A stretch of 59,856 nt of DNA from Oscillospiraceae bacterium (GTDB taxonomy: Bacteria; Bacillota; Clostridia; Oscillospirales; Acutalibacteraceae): positions 1-59,856 of the forward strand of contig JAISYX010000144.1 in assembly GCA_031269595.1 (NCBI GenBank), in the 5' to 3' direction. Shown piece by piece: positions 16,647 through 25,871 of this stretch (the first letter of the stretch is position 1; the number at the start of each line of letters is the position of its first letter). The notes under the pieces are model-generated. The model saw nothing but the letters and a program-made list of their open reading frames with translations, was not told the DNA's origin and ran no database searches. The translations under genes were made by a program, and so were the position numbers.

Positions 16647-17936
16647 TTATTCGCCTTGTACGGCAACTGCCGTTTCCTCGACAAGCTTCATAGCTTTTTC
16701 TACCTTTACTTCCATTGTAAAGGACTTTACATCGACAGCTTTTTTAACTGTCTCAATATCCATTTTATATTCCTCGGCCAGCTTGCCAAGCTCTGTTTCT
16801 ACCTCTTCGTCTGTGGCCTGAATATTTTCAAGCTCGGCAACCTTTTCAAGAGCTAAGCGCAGCTTAACCTGTCTTTCAGCTCTGGGGAGGAAGGATTCAC
16901 GCAGACTCTCAAGAGTGCCGCCTGTGTATTGCAGGTACATCTCCAAGTTGAGCCCCTGACGTGAGAGGTCGTGAGCCATTTCCTCCAGCATAGTGTCTAT
17001 GCGGTTGTTGTACATGGCCTCGGGAATATCTGCGTCCAGCTGCTCAATAAGGGCAGTTTGAACATTTGCAAGGAAGGAATCCTTTGCGTCCTTTTCGGCC
17101 TTTTCTTTTAAACCGGTTTTAATGCTCTCTTTATATTCATCAAGGGTGTCAAATTCGCTTACATCCTTGGCAAATTCATCGTCTAGCTCGGGCAGCTCCT
17201 TTGATTTAATCTCGTGGAGATTAATTTTAAACACAGCTGCTTTGCCTGCAAGCTCTTCGGCCTGATAATCCTCAGGGAAGGTGACATTAACGTCAAATTC
17301 ATCATCTATATTTTTGCCGACGATTTGCTCCTCAAAGCCCGGGATAAACTGGCCGCTTCCAAGCACAAGGCTAAAATCCTCTGCGCTGCCGCCCTCAAAC
17401 AGCTCGCCGTCTACAGAGCCCTCAAAGTCAAACACAACAGTATCGCCGTTTTGTGCGGCTCTGTCCTCAACTGTTATAATGCGGCCGTTGCGGTCACGAA
17501 CCTTTTCAAGCTCCTCCTCAACCTGTGCCTCTGTAACAAGAACCTCCTTGGTTTTGCCCTCAAGACCCTTGTATTTTTCAAGCTCGACCTCTGGCTTGGT
17601 GGTTATTTCAGCCTTGAATACAAGCCCCTCTGCACCCACAGAGACAACGTCCAGTTCTATGTTATCCTTAACCGTCTCCTTGCCGAATTCATCAATAGCG
17701 GCCTCTAATGCATCACCATAGACAATATTAACGGCCTTTTCATAAAAGAACTCCTTGCCGTACATTTTCTCTATAATATTGCGGGGAGCCTTGCCTGGAC
17801 GAAAGCCCGGGATATTAAGCTTTTTAACATCTCTGCGATAGGCCGCTTGAACGGCCTCCTCAAAGGCTTTGGCGTCAACCTCCACCTCAAGCTCATAACG
17901 ATTGTTAGAGACCTTTGTACTGGATTTTAAGCTCAT
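16647..17936 (-). CDS. tig: Trigger factor, ribosome-associated chaperone
   Basis: A 429-residue chaperone and peptidyl-prolyl isomerase that binds at the ribosome exit tunnel. The N-terminal domain has the ribosome-docking signature GFRPGKAPR near residue 36. A FKBP-type domain follows (GDTVVFDFEG, then GSGQFIPGFEE, about residues 155-235). A long helical C-terminal domain holds substrates. ATG 17936 is the family start, but it has no Shine-Dalgarno sequence of the usual kind, only a GGUG held in a leader hairpin 7 bases upstream. Confidence 0.96.
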   Translation of the reverse strand: MSLKSSTKVSNNRYELEVEVDAKAFEEAVQAAYRRDVKKLNIPGFRPGKAPRNIIEKMYGKEFFYEKAVNIVYGDALEAAIDEFGKETVKDNIELDVVSVGAEGLVFKAEITTKPEVELEKYKGLEGKTKEVLVTEAQVEEELEKVRDRNGRIITVEDRAAQNGDTVVFDFEGSVDGELFEGGSAEDFSLVLGSGQFIPGFEEQIVGKNIDDEFDVNVTFPEDYQAEELAGKAAVFKINLHEIKSKELPELDDEFAKDVSEFDTLDEYKESIKTGLKEKAEKDAKDSFLANVQTALIEQLDADIPEAMYNNRIDTMLEEMAHDLSRQGLNLEMYLQYTGGTLESLRESFLPRAERQVKLRLALEKVAELENIQATDEEVETELGKLAEEYKMDIETVKKAVDVKSFTMEVKVEKAMKLVEETAVAVQGE

Positions 17937-17941
17937 TTTTA

Positions 17942-18000
17942 AGCACCATGTGCTGAGAGTACGCACTACTTTGCCGTGCGGCTCTCTGCGTCCTTTCCTT
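17942..18000 (-). promoter_or_regulatory. AUG-loop leader element, tig copy
   Basis: On the minus strand: GAAAGG, a GAGAG/CUCUC helix, an inner CGCAC/GUGCG stem, then AGCAC-AUG-GUGCU. The final stem differs from the clpP copy by a compensated base pair. It ends 5 bases before the tig start codon. Confidence 0.75.
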
Positions 18001-18053
18001 TATTTCTTCTTTGCAATATACATGTTTTAATTGAGCCTATCTAATATAAAGCT

Positions 18054-18130
18054 GTAGGGGCAGACCTAAGTGTCTGCCCAGATTACCATATAGTGTCCGT
18101 CTTTGGGCAGACACTTAGGTCTGCCCCTAC
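18054..18130. repeat. GTAGGGG-family palindrome (GTCTGCC core)
   Basis: A 77-bp near-perfect palindrome, GTAGGGGCAGACC through GGTCTGCCCCTAC. It lies between the tig promoter region and the tig leader element, so it would be part of the tig 5-prime untranslated RNA. Confidence 0.8.
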
Positions 18131-18213
18131 AAACAAGCTAATAAATAGAGTTGCTCAATTAAAAAACTGTAAGCTTTCACTTTCGTGTACCATATGAAAA
18201 CTATATACAACAT

Positions 18214-18219
18214 ATTGTA
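18214..18219 (-). promoter_or_regulatory. Possible tig promoter -10
   Basis: On the minus strand TGCTACAAT gives an extended -10 (TG then TACAAT). No good -35 is seen at the right distance. A transcript from here would carry a leader of about 270 bases including the palindrome at 18054. Confidence 0.4.
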
Positions 18220-18276
18220 GCACTTTTTTGTAACGATTTCCAGTAGTATTTTTTAATTTAATTAATTTGTTGCCAT

Positions 18277-18314
18277 CAACAAATAACGCCGTTTTTTTAC
18301 AGCGTTATTTGTTG
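18277..18314. terminator. Hairpin with 13-bp perfect stem
   Basis: CAACAAATAACGC pairs with its complement across a 12-base loop containing seven T residues. Neither flank has a strong T run, so its direction is unclear. It may separate tig transcription from the element at 18402. Confidence 0.4.
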
Positions 18315-18401
18315 TGTTTTAACTAGGGCGGCTTGTGGTGATTGAGATTTAATGCTTTTGGAGGTTTAAATTAATCGTAGTTATCGGAGTTTTGATTTAT
18401 T

Positions 18402-18934
18402 CGCATTAATGTGTAGCGGGATATTATTTTAGCTTGTGCTCATGCCGCACGGGCACGCACGCTGTTTAGTCGGTTGCAGCCAAAGGCTGCGTTTTTGCAA
18501 GCAAAAACCCCGAATTTTCTGGTTCGCCGAGAAAGTAAGCCGCAGTGGTTGCCCCAAATCTCTGATTTTGTCGGCAGCCACTGCTCGTCCCCTGCACCCC
18601 TGCCTATCCCTCAAACGCAAGACGTTTGAGAAGCCAAGCGAAGAGTTGGAACGTATACCTTTGCCGTCTGTCGTCTTTGTATAGCACTGTATTAAGTCTA
18701 AAAATTTTTAAATGGTTAAAACGAAATAACCCCAGCCCAAAAGCTAACGGCGTCACCTTGGCGAATCTTGTTCGCCCCCGTGCAGAGCCGTTGCTCTGCC
18801 CCGTTTAAGGAGTGCAGAGGGAATCGGAATCCCCCTGCTCGCGTCTTTGCTTACTTTCTCGGCGAAACAGAAAGTAAGTGCCCGTGCGGCATGAGCACAA
18901 ACTGCGATAACCTCTTGCTACACATTAATACGGA
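18402..18934. repeat. MITE-like element with long terminal inverted repeats
   Basis: A 533-bp non-coding element. The outer arms are built on CGCATTAATGTGTAGC (18402) and its near-complement ending at 18934. Inner perfect 22-bp arms begin TGTGCTCATGCCGCACGG near 18435 and are mirrored near 18870-18892. A further nested pair lies around GCCGAGAAAGTAAGC. Frames inside are interrupted and look non-coding. A related GCAGTGGTTGCC hairpin occurs near 47217. Confidence 0.7.
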
Positions 18935-19108
18935 CAATTTAAGCCTAAATCACTGTCAATACACACCATGCACATAGCCAAATCCCCAATGTAAATTTTG
19001 GTTTATTGTGTTGTTTTGAATAAACCGTTGATTTTTTAACAATTTTGAATTATTATTAATAAGTACACATAATTTTTAGAAGGAGTGGGCGCAACGCCCT
19101 TGTATATA

Positions 19109-22072
19109 ATGTTAAAAATAGGATTGGATATAGGCTCAACCACCATTAAGTGTGTGGTTATAGGTGCTGGGGAGCAGCTGATTTTTAGCTCATACGAAAG
19201 GCACTTTTCTCAAATAACGGCAAAAACAGCCGAGCTCTTGCAAAAAATTGCTGAAAAGTTCCCAAATGAAAAGCAGGCGGAGATAACCATATCAGGCTCT
19301 GCAGGAATGGGCTTGGCGCAGGCCTGTGACCTTGCCTTTGTGCAGGAGGTTTATGCCACCCGTGCCGCTGTAAGCAAAATGCTGCCTGAATCTGATGTGG
19401 TTGTGGAGCTTGGGGGTGAGGACGCTAAGATACTCTTCCTTTCCGGCGGGCTGGAGGTGCGCATGAACGGCTCCTGCGCAGGTGGCACAGGCGCATTTAT
19501 AGACCAGATGTCCGCACTGCTTCAGGTTACTCCCTTAGAGCTTAACGAGCTTGCAGGGGAGCAGGAAAAGATTTATACAGTGGCCTCACGCTGCGGTGTG
19601 TTTGCAAAATCGGATATTCAGCCCCTGCTTAATCAGGGCGCAAGAAAGCAGGATATTGCCGCCAGTATCTTTTATGCTGTGGTTAACCAAACCGTGGGAG
19701 GCCTTGCTCAGGGGCGTGAGATTTGCGGCAGGGTTGTGTATTTGGGCGGCCCGCTGACCTTCTTTTCGCAGCTTAGGCACTGCTTTGACGTCTCTCTTGG
19801 GCTTGAGGGCGTGTGCCCTGAGAACTCCCTCTATTATGTAGCTATAGGGGCCGTGCTTGCGGGAGAGGCCAAGCCTGTCACGGTTAAAGAGGCCATAAAG
19901 CGCATTAGCGGGTATGAATCGGCAGAGGGCTACAAGAGCTGCACCCCTCTGTTTGCCGACAAAAAAGCCTATGAGGCCTTTAAGCGCAGGCATGAGAGGC
20001 AGAGCATAGCAACAAATGCGGCAGTGCTTGCGGATACTCAGGTTTACATAGGCATAGACGCAGGCTCAACCACCCTTAAGGCTGTTGTAATCAACTCTAA
20101 GGGTGATATAATACATTCAGAGTACAAGCCCAATAACGGCAATCCAGTGCCCCTTGTGTTGGAGTTTTTGCGGGAGTTCTACAAAGAATACCCCCACGCA
20201 AAAATTGCAGGAACGGCCTCTACAGGCTATGGAGAGGACATTATAAAAAACGCCTTTAAACTGGATTTTGGCCTTGTTGAAACAATGGCGCACTTTACTG
20301 CGGCAAAACGCTTTCAGCCTGAGGTTGATTTTATTATAGACATAGGCGGGCAGGATATTAAATGCTTTAAAATACACAATGGTGCTATAGATAACATCTT
20401 CCTTAACGAGGCCTGCTCCTCCGGCTGCGGCTCATTTTTGCAAACCTTTGCGGGAGCTTTGGGCTTAAGCACTCCGGAATTTGCGCAAAAAGGCTTGTTT
20501 GCCGAAAATCCTGTGGATTTAGGCTCACGCTGCACGGTGTTTATGAACTCCTCTGTTAAGCAGGCGCAAAAGGACGGGGCAAGCGTTGAGAATATCTCGG
20601 CAGGGCTATCAATCAGCGTTGTTAAGAATGCCCTTTATAAGGTAATAAGAACGGCCAATGCTGAAAATTTGGGCAAGCACATTGTTGTGCAGGGGGGCAC
20701 CTTCCTGAACGACGCAGTTTTGCGTGCCTTTGAGCAGGAGATAGGCCGTGAGGTTGTGCGGCCGAGCATATCGGGGCTTATGGGCGCATACGGAGCGGCC
20801 TTGTATGCCAAGGCGAAGAACAAGGGCGAGAGCAGCATTTTAAGCTCCTCAGAGCTGCAGAGCTTTACCCACGAGGTGCGTGCCATAACCTGCAAGGGCT
20901 GCGGCAATAGCTGCAAGCTTACAGTTAACACCTTTGACGGCAGCAGGAAGTTCATTGGCGGCAACCGCTGCGAAAAGCCCCTTAAAAAAGAGACCACAGA
21001 GCAGAGCTATAACCTGTGCCAATATAAGCGGGATTTGCTGAGTGCCTATCAGCCCATTAAGGGCAATAGGGGCAAAATCGGCATACCTATGGGGCTTAGC
21101 TTTTATGAGCTTTTGCCATTTTGGCACAGTCTGTTTACACATTTGGGCTTTGAGGTTATCACCTCGCCGCAATCTAACCGCAAGCTTTATCTCTCAGGGC
21201 AGCACACTATACCCTCAGACACTGTCTGCTTCCCTGCAAAGCTTATACACGGCCACATTGAGGCTCTGTTAAAGGAAGAGCCCGACGCAATCTTTTACCC
21301 CTGCATGACCTACAATATTAATGAAGAAAAAGGGGACAACCACTATAACTGCCCTGTGGTTGCGTATTATCCCGAGGTTTTAAGTGCCAATATAAACGCT
21401 CTAAGCTCAGGCAAAACGGTGTTTATAAGCGATTATATCGGCATTCACGATAAGCGCAGCTTTATAAAAAAGTTTTTTGCTGTTATAACAAAGTACTTCC
21501 CAGATATAACCAAGGCAGAGCTGATTTTGGCCGCCGGTGCGGCTTACGGGGAATATGATTCCTACCTTAACACAGTGCGTGAGGCAGGCAAGGCATATCT
21601 TAAAATAGGCAGGGATACAGGCAAGCCTGTTATAGTGTTGGCAGAGCGGCCCTATCACCTTGACCATGAGGTTAACCACGGCATAGACCAGCTTATAAGC
21701 GAGGCCGGAGCGGTGGTTGTAACCGATGACTCAGTGTGCGCCGATATAGAAAGGTTTAAAACAAGCGTGCTAAACCAGTGGACATACCATGCAAGAATGT
21801 ACTCTGCGGCAAAGCTGGTTGCCGAGAGCAAGAATTTAAATATGATACAGCTTGTCTCCTTCGGCTGCGGCGTGGACGCAGTTACCTCTGATGAAATACG
21901 CAGTATTTTAGAGAGCGGCGGCAAGATTTACACCCAGGTTAAAATAGACGAAATAACAAATTTGGGAGCGGTAAAAATAAGGCTGCGCAGTCTGTTTGCC
22001 GCATTAGAGCAAGACTTAACGGAAGGAGCTGAGGAGCATGTACAACACAGTAGAGAGAGTGCAGTTTACTAA
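19109..22072 (+). CDS. Acyl-CoA dehydratase activase-like protein (two BcrAD/BadFG domains plus DUF2229)
   Basis: A 987-residue protein. Two ASKHA-fold activase domains follow each other: DIGSTTIK with NGSCAGGTG near residues 6 and 135, and IDAGSTTLK with EACSSGCGS near 320 and 440. In HgdC-type activators such domains bind ATP and a bridging 4Fe-4S cluster and drive electrons into 2-hydroxyacyl-CoA dehydratases. A cysteine motif (CKGCGNSCK) and a DUF2229 region end the protein. Relatives of about 1400 residues carry the next gene's domain in the same chain; here the two are separate frames overlapping by 35 bases. AGAAGGAG lies 25 bases before ATG 19109 with a GGGCG/CGCCC hairpin between; GTG 19085 is the alternative start. 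Confidence 0.85.
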   Translation: MLKIGLDIGSTTIKCVVIGAGEQLIFSSYERHFSQITAKTAELLQKIAEKFPNEKQAEITISGSAGMGLAQACDLAFVQEVYATRAAVSKMLPESDVVVELGGEDAKILFLSGGLEVRMNGSCAGGTGAFIDQMSALLQVTPLELNELAGEQEKIYTVASRCGVFAKSDIQPLLNQGARKQDIAASIFYAVVNQTVGGLAQGREICGRVVYLGGPLTFFSQLRHCFDVSLGLEGVCPENSLYYVAIGAVLAGEAKPVTVKEAIKRISGYESAEGYKSCTPLFADKKAYEAFKRRHERQSIATNAAVLADTQVYIGIDAGSTTLKAVVINSKGDIIHSEYKPNNGNPVPLVLEFLREFYKEYPHAKIAGTASTGYGEDIIKNAFKLDFGLVETMAHFTAAKRFQPEVDFIIDIGGQDIKCFKIHNGAIDNIFLNEACSSGCGSFLQTFAGALGLSTPEFAQKGLFAENPVDLGSRCTVFMNSSVKQAQKDGASVENISAGLSISVVKNALYKVIRTANAENLGKHIVVQGGTFLNDAVLRAFEQEIGREVVRPSISGLMGAYGAALYAKAKNKGESSILSSSELQSFTHEVRAITCKGCGNSCKLTVNTFDGSRKFIGGNRCEKPLKKETTEQSYNLCQYKRDLLSAYQPIKGNRGKIGIPMGLSFYELLPFWHSLFTHLGFEVITSPQSNRKLYLSGQHTIPSDTVCFPAKLIHGHIEALLKEEPDAIFYPCMTYNINEEKGDNHYNCPVVAYYPEVLSANINALSSGKTVFISDYIGIHDKRSFIKKFFAVITKYFPDITKAELILAAGAAYGEYDSYLNTVREAGKAYLKIGRDTGKPVIVLAERPYHLDHEVNHGIDQLISEAGAVVVTDDSVCADIERFKTSVLNQWTYHARMYSAAKLVAESKNLNMIQLVSFGCGVDAVTSDEIRSILESGGKIYTQVKIDEITNLGAVKIRLRSLFAALEQDLTEGAEEHVQHSRESAVY

Positions 22073-23288
22073 GGAGATGAAGGCGGATTACACTATCCTT
22101 ATGCCGGATATGGCACCCATACATTTCGCGCTTTTAAACAATGCCTTTATACAAGAGGGCTACAAAATGGAGCTGCTTAAAAACGGCGGGCAGGAGGTTG
22201 TGGATACAGGCCTAAAATATGTGCATAACGATACCTGCTACCCCGCACTTTTGGTTATAGGGCAGATGATACACGCCCTTCAAAGCGGCAATTATGATTT
22301 AAACAGGGTTGCTCTTATTATAACCCAGACAGGCGGCGGGTGCAGAGCCTCCAATTATATACATCTGCTGCGCAAGGCCTTGCAAAATGCAGAGCTTGGG
22401 CATGTGCCCGTTATCTCGCTCAATTTTAGCGGACTTGAAAAGAACAGCGGCTTTAGCCTGAGCGTCCCCCTTGCACGCAAGTGCCTTGCAAGCCTTGCCT
22501 ATGGGGATATGCTCATGCTGCTTAGAAATCAGGTGCGCCCCTATGAGCTTAAAGCAGGCGAGAGCGACGCTCTGCTGGAGCTGTGGATTAACAGGCTTGC
22601 CGAAAAATTTGGACAGGGCAAGGCTCTTTCTCACAGGTCAATAAAGCATGAAATGCAGCAAATGGCCGCAGAATTTGCTGATATTCAGGTTAACCGCACC
22701 CCTAAGGTCAAGGTGGGCATAGTGGGGGAGATTTACGTTAAATACTCCGCTCTTGCCAACAACAGCCTAGAGGAGTTTTTGCACTCTCAGGACTGTGAGG
22801 TAATGCTTCCCGGCCTGTTAAGCTTTTGCCTTTACTGCGTGTTTAACTCAATAGAGGATTACAAGCTCTATGGCTCAGGACGCATAAAGCGGGATATTAA
22901 CGCAGTGGCTCTGGCGTACTTGGGCTCCTATGAAAAGCTTATTATTGATGTTATTAAGGAGCAGGGCGTGTTTAGAGCCCCTATAAGGTTTAAGCACCTA
23001 ACAGAGCTTGGCGCAGAGGTAATAGGCCTTGGCTGCAAAATGGGCGAGGGCTGGGTTTTAACCGCCGAGATGATGGAGCTTATAGAGCACGGCTTTGAGA
23101 ATATAATATGCACACAGCCCTTTGGCTGTCTGCCTAACCATATCATAGGCAAGGGCATGATACGCAAGCTCAAGGAGCTGCACCCAAATTCTAACATTGT
23201 GCCCATAGACTATGACCCCGGGGCAACACGGGTTAATCAGGAAAACAGGATAAAGCTAATGCTTGCAATTGCAAAAGAGAATTTGTAG
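22038..23288 (+). CDS. 2-hydroxyacyl-CoA dehydratase (HgdB)-like subunit
   Basis: A 416-residue protein corresponding to the C-terminal domain of the large activase-dehydratase fusions. Conserved cysteine sites are visible (NDTCYPALL and GGGCRASNY), which in the family hold an iron-sulfur cluster. GAGGAG sits just before ATG 22038 inside the end of the upstream gene, so translation is coupled. The two proteins probably form one complex. The substrate is unknown, since no hydroxyacyl-CoA genes are nearby. Confidence 0.8.
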   Translation: MYNTVERVQFTKEMKADYTILMPDMAPIHFALLNNAFIQEGYKMELLKNGGQEVVDTGLKYVHNDTCYPALLVIGQMIHALQSGNYDLNRVALIITQTGGGCRASNYIHLLRKALQNAELGHVPVISLNFSGLEKNSGFSLSVPLARKCLASLAYGDMLMLLRNQVRPYELKAGESDALLELWINRLAEKFGQGKALSHRSIKHEMQQMAAEFADIQVNRTPKVKVGIVGEIYVKYSALANNSLEEFLHSQDCEVMLPGLLSFCLYCVFNSIEDYKLYGSGRIKRDINAVALAYLGSYEKLIIDVIKEQGVFRAPIRFKHLTELGAEVIGLGCKMGEGWVLTAEMMELIEHGFENIICTQPFGCLPNHIIGKGMIRKLKELHPNSNIVPIDYDPGATRVNQENRIKLMLAIAKENL

Positions 23289-23432
23289 CTTGGGGAGGCA
23301 TAGCTCTTACTTCGATTATAATTTCGGCAAAGTTACCATTTTTAGCAAAATTTGAAAAATTGATTGTTGCACCTTGGTTAATATTGTGATATTATAAGCA
23401 AAGCTATGTAATTCTAGTAGGAGGAATACTCT

Positions 23433-24368
23433 ATGCGTGACTATATTAAAATTGCGAGGTTTGACCATTGGATTAAGCAGCTGTTCATACTCCCCGGGGT
23501 GCTGCTCGCTGCTTCAATGACACCCTCAGGCGGAAGAACCGCCCTGCTGCCCCTTGCTCTGCTGCTGGGCTTGCTGGCTACCTCTGCTGCTGCTTCGGCA
23601 AATTATTGCATTAACGAATGGCTTGATGCAGAATTTGATAAGTATCACCCAATTAAAAAGCACAGGCCATTTGTTACAAAAAAGCTTAGTGCGGCTATAG
23701 TTTTGGTTGAATATGCCATTTTTGCAGCAGCCTCTATAGGCTTGGCATTGCTGATAAACACTGCGGTAGTGACAGCCATTGCTCTTTTGCTTGTAATGGG
23801 GATATTGTATAACGTACGCCCTATACGCACAAAGGATTTGCCCTATGTAGATGTGCTCTCAGAATCAATAAACAACGCAATCCGGCTGGCTATAGGCTGG
23901 TTTTGCGTGACAGGTGCATATTACCCGCCTATCAGTGTGGTGCTGGGCTACTGGATGGGCGGAGCCTTTCTTATGGCGGCAAAACGCTTTGCAGAATACC
24001 GCATGATAGGTGACCCGGAACAGGCGGGGCTGTATAGACGTTCCTTCCGCTTTTATAACCAAACCCGTCTGCTGCTCTCGGCACTGTTTTATGGATTTCT
24101 CTCTGTATTTTTTATAGGCGTGTTCCTTGTTAAATATAAAATTGAACTGATTATAGCTATACCGCCCATTTGCGGGCTGTTCTGCTATTATTTTTCGCTG
24201 TGCTTTAAGGCGGATTCTGTTGCGCAAAAGCCTGAAAAGCTCTATAAGGAGAAGGGCTTGCTGCTGTTCTGCCTGTTTGTGGTGATTGTTTTTGTGGTCT
24301 CATATTACATACACATTCCTGCACTGGATATGTTCCTGCAAACGGAGCTGGTTAAGCTTGCGCAGTGA
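23433..24368 (+). CDS. UbiA-family prenyltransferase-like membrane protein
   Basis: A 311-residue protein with about eight to nine membrane segments. The first Asp-rich motif is present as NEWLDAEFDKYHP followed by KKHRP, resembling decaprenyl-phosphate phosphoribosyltransferase and other UbiA members; the second motif region reads DVLSESINNAIR and is weaker. UbiA enzymes transfer a prenyl or phosphoribosyl group with Mg2+ at the membrane. The specific reaction cannot be told from the window. AGGAGGA precedes the ATG. It stands alone between two repeat regions. Confidence 0.8.
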   Translation: MRDYIKIARFDHWIKQLFILPGVLLAASMTPSGGRTALLPLALLLGLLATSAAASANYCINEWLDAEFDKYHPIKKHRPFVTKKLSAAIVLVEYAIFAAASIGLALLINTAVVTAIALLLVMGILYNVRPIRTKDLPYVDVLSESINNAIRLAIGWFCVTGAYYPPISVVLGYWMGGAFLMAAKRFAEYRMIGDPEQAGLYRRSFRFYNQTRLLLSALFYGFLSVFFIGVFLVKYKIELIIAIPPICGLFCYYFSLCFKADSVAQKPEKLYKEKGLLLFCLFVVIVFVVSYYIHIPALDMFLQTELVKLAQ

Positions 24369-24390
24369 TATTTCACTACTTTACCCCCCC

Positions 24391-24514
24391 ACATGTAAAC
24401 TTCTTATTAACATATCACCCCCGCCGCAAAGCCCATGCCTTAGCCGTTTTTGGCGCATAAAAACCCGCCTAAAATCACGCAAAAATTGACTTTTCTCTAG
24501 GAATATGCTATAAT
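24391..24514 (+). promoter_or_regulatory. Promoter-bearing repeat, copy 1
   Basis: A 124-base segment that recurs at 56981-57104. It holds an AT-rich dyad near its start (ATGTAAACTTCTTATTAACAT), then TTGACT at 24486-24491, a 17-base spacer and TATAAT at 24509-24514, a strong promoter. In both places a GTAGGGG palindrome lies 30-45 bases downstream and a gene follows. Confidence 0.75.
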
Positions 24515-24558
24515 AGAGGCCAGAGATTAGAGGCAATAATTTGCCCAGTCGCAACCCT

Positions 24559-24637
24559 GTAGGGGACGATGTCCACATCGTACCGTTTTCCCGAAAATCG
24601 CAGGTATTCACGGGATGATGTGGACATCGCCCCCTAC
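24559..24637. repeat. GTAGGGG-family palindrome (GATGTCCACATC core)
   Basis: A 79-bp imperfect palindrome beginning GTAGGGGACGATG and ending in CCCCCTAC. Its core differs from the GTCTGCC copies although the ends are the same. Further copies with this core lie at 25872 and 59738. Confidence 0.75.
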
Positions 24638-24694
24638 TGCTTTTGTGTGTTTTGTACATTCATGCGTTTTGCGTGGATTTTATAAATTACGGTA

Positions 24695-24723
24695 TTGTAA
24701 TCTTAGCACAAAAGTGGTATAAT
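24695..24723 (+). promoter_or_regulatory. Proximal ilvE promoter
   Basis: TTGTAA (24695-24700), a 17-base spacer ending GTGG and TATAAT (24718-24723). It lies 45 bases before the ilvE start, giving ilvE a second promoter besides the one in the repeat at 24391. Confidence 0.65.
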
Positions 24724-24768
24724 TAATAAGATTAAAGAATTTTAAACCGTAAAGAGAGGAATTTTGCA

Positions 24769-25836
24769 ATGCAAGAGATTAAAATAGAGCTTACAAAAGC
24801 TCCTAAATCCAAACCGGCGGACGAATCTGCACTGGGCTTTGGAAAGATTTTTACAGACCACATGTTTGTTATGAATTATGACGACGGCGAAGGCTGGCAC
24901 GACCCACGAATTGTGCCCTATGGCCCCATTTCCCTTGAGCCCTCGGCTATGTGTCTGCACTATGGGCAGGAGGTTTTTGAGGGCATGAAGGCCTATCGCA
25001 CCGCCAATGGTGATATTAACCTGTTTAGGCCGGAGAAAAACATAGCCAGACTTAACAGCTCAAATGAGAGGCTGTGCATACCTCAGCTTGATGAGGAATT
25101 GGCTGTAGAGGCCATTCGCAGGCTGGTTGAGGTTGATAAGGACTGGATACCCACGCTGGAGGGCACATCCCTTTACATCCGCCCCTTTATCTTTGCTATA
25201 GACCCTGAGGTTGGTGTGCACCCCGCAAAGCATTTGCTTTATGTGGTCATCCTTTCACCTGTTGGGGCTTATTATCCCGAGGGCTTAAACCCTGTTAAAA
25301 TCTATGTTGAGCAGAACTATGTCCGTGCCGTTAAGGGCGGCATAGGCTATGTTAAAACTGCGGGCAACTACGCCGCCTCTCTTAAGGCGCAGGAGGAGGC
25401 CGCCGCACAAAACTACACTCAGGTTTTGTGGCTGGATGGCGTTGAGCGCAAATATATTGAAGAGGTTGGCACCATGAACGTCTTCTTTGTGGTGGACGGC
25501 GAGGTTTTAACTCCCTCGCTGGAGGGCTCTACTCTCCCGGGTATTACCCGTATGAGCTGCTTGGAGCTGCTGCGCTCCTGGGACTTAAAGGTTACCGAGC
25601 GCAAAATCTCTGTTGAAGAAATTGAAAAGGCCGCTCTGGAGGGCCGCCTCAGCGAGGCCTTCGGCTCAGGCACAGCTGCGGTTATCTCACCTATAGGCAT
25701 ATTAAAAATCAAGGATGAGCCTCTGGTTATCAATAATAATCAGATAGGACAGCTCTCTCAAAGGCTTTACGATACCCTAACAGGCATACAGTATTCCAAG
25801 CTTGAGGATAAGCTTGGCTGGATAGTTAAGGTTTAA
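24769..25836 (+). CDS. ilvE: Branched-chain amino acid aminotransferase
   Basis: A 355-residue fold-type IV PLP enzyme that interconverts Leu, Ile and Val with their 2-oxo acids. The YVKTAGNYAAS segment carries the PLP-binding lysine. The GQEVFEGMKAYR, EEVGTMNVFF and PGITR blocks match the long (type II) bacterial BCAT. Length is normal. AGAGAGGA precedes the ATG. It has its own promoter and no other ilv or leu genes nearby, so it is a monocistronic unit. Confidence 0.95.
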   Translation: MQEIKIELTKAPKSKPADESALGFGKIFTDHMFVMNYDDGEGWHDPRIVPYGPISLEPSAMCLHYGQEVFEGMKAYRTANGDINLFRPEKNIARLNSSNERLCIPQLDEELAVEAIRRLVEVDKDWIPTLEGTSLYIRPFIFAIDPEVGVHPAKHLLYVVILSPVGAYYPEGLNPVKIYVEQNYVRAVKGGIGYVKTAGNYAASLKAQEEAAAQNYTQVLWLDGVERKYIEEVGTMNVFFVVDGEVLTPSLEGSTLPGITRMSCLELLRSWDLKVTERKISVEEIEKAALEGRLSEAFGSGTAAVISPIGILKIKDEPLVINNNQIGQLSQRLYDTLTGIQYSKLEDKLGWIVKV

Positions 25837-25871
25837 AATTAAAGTACAAAAAATAGTATCTCTAATAAACC

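Noticed and set aside
18429..18977. Short open frames of 60-82 codons within the palindromic element
   Set aside because: They follow the inverted repeats, have no ribosome binding sites and overlap each other; non-coding element.
22038..22072. Programmed frameshift joining the activase and dehydratase-like genes
   Set aside because: No slippery heptamer is evident, and the second gene has its own GAGGAG and ATG.
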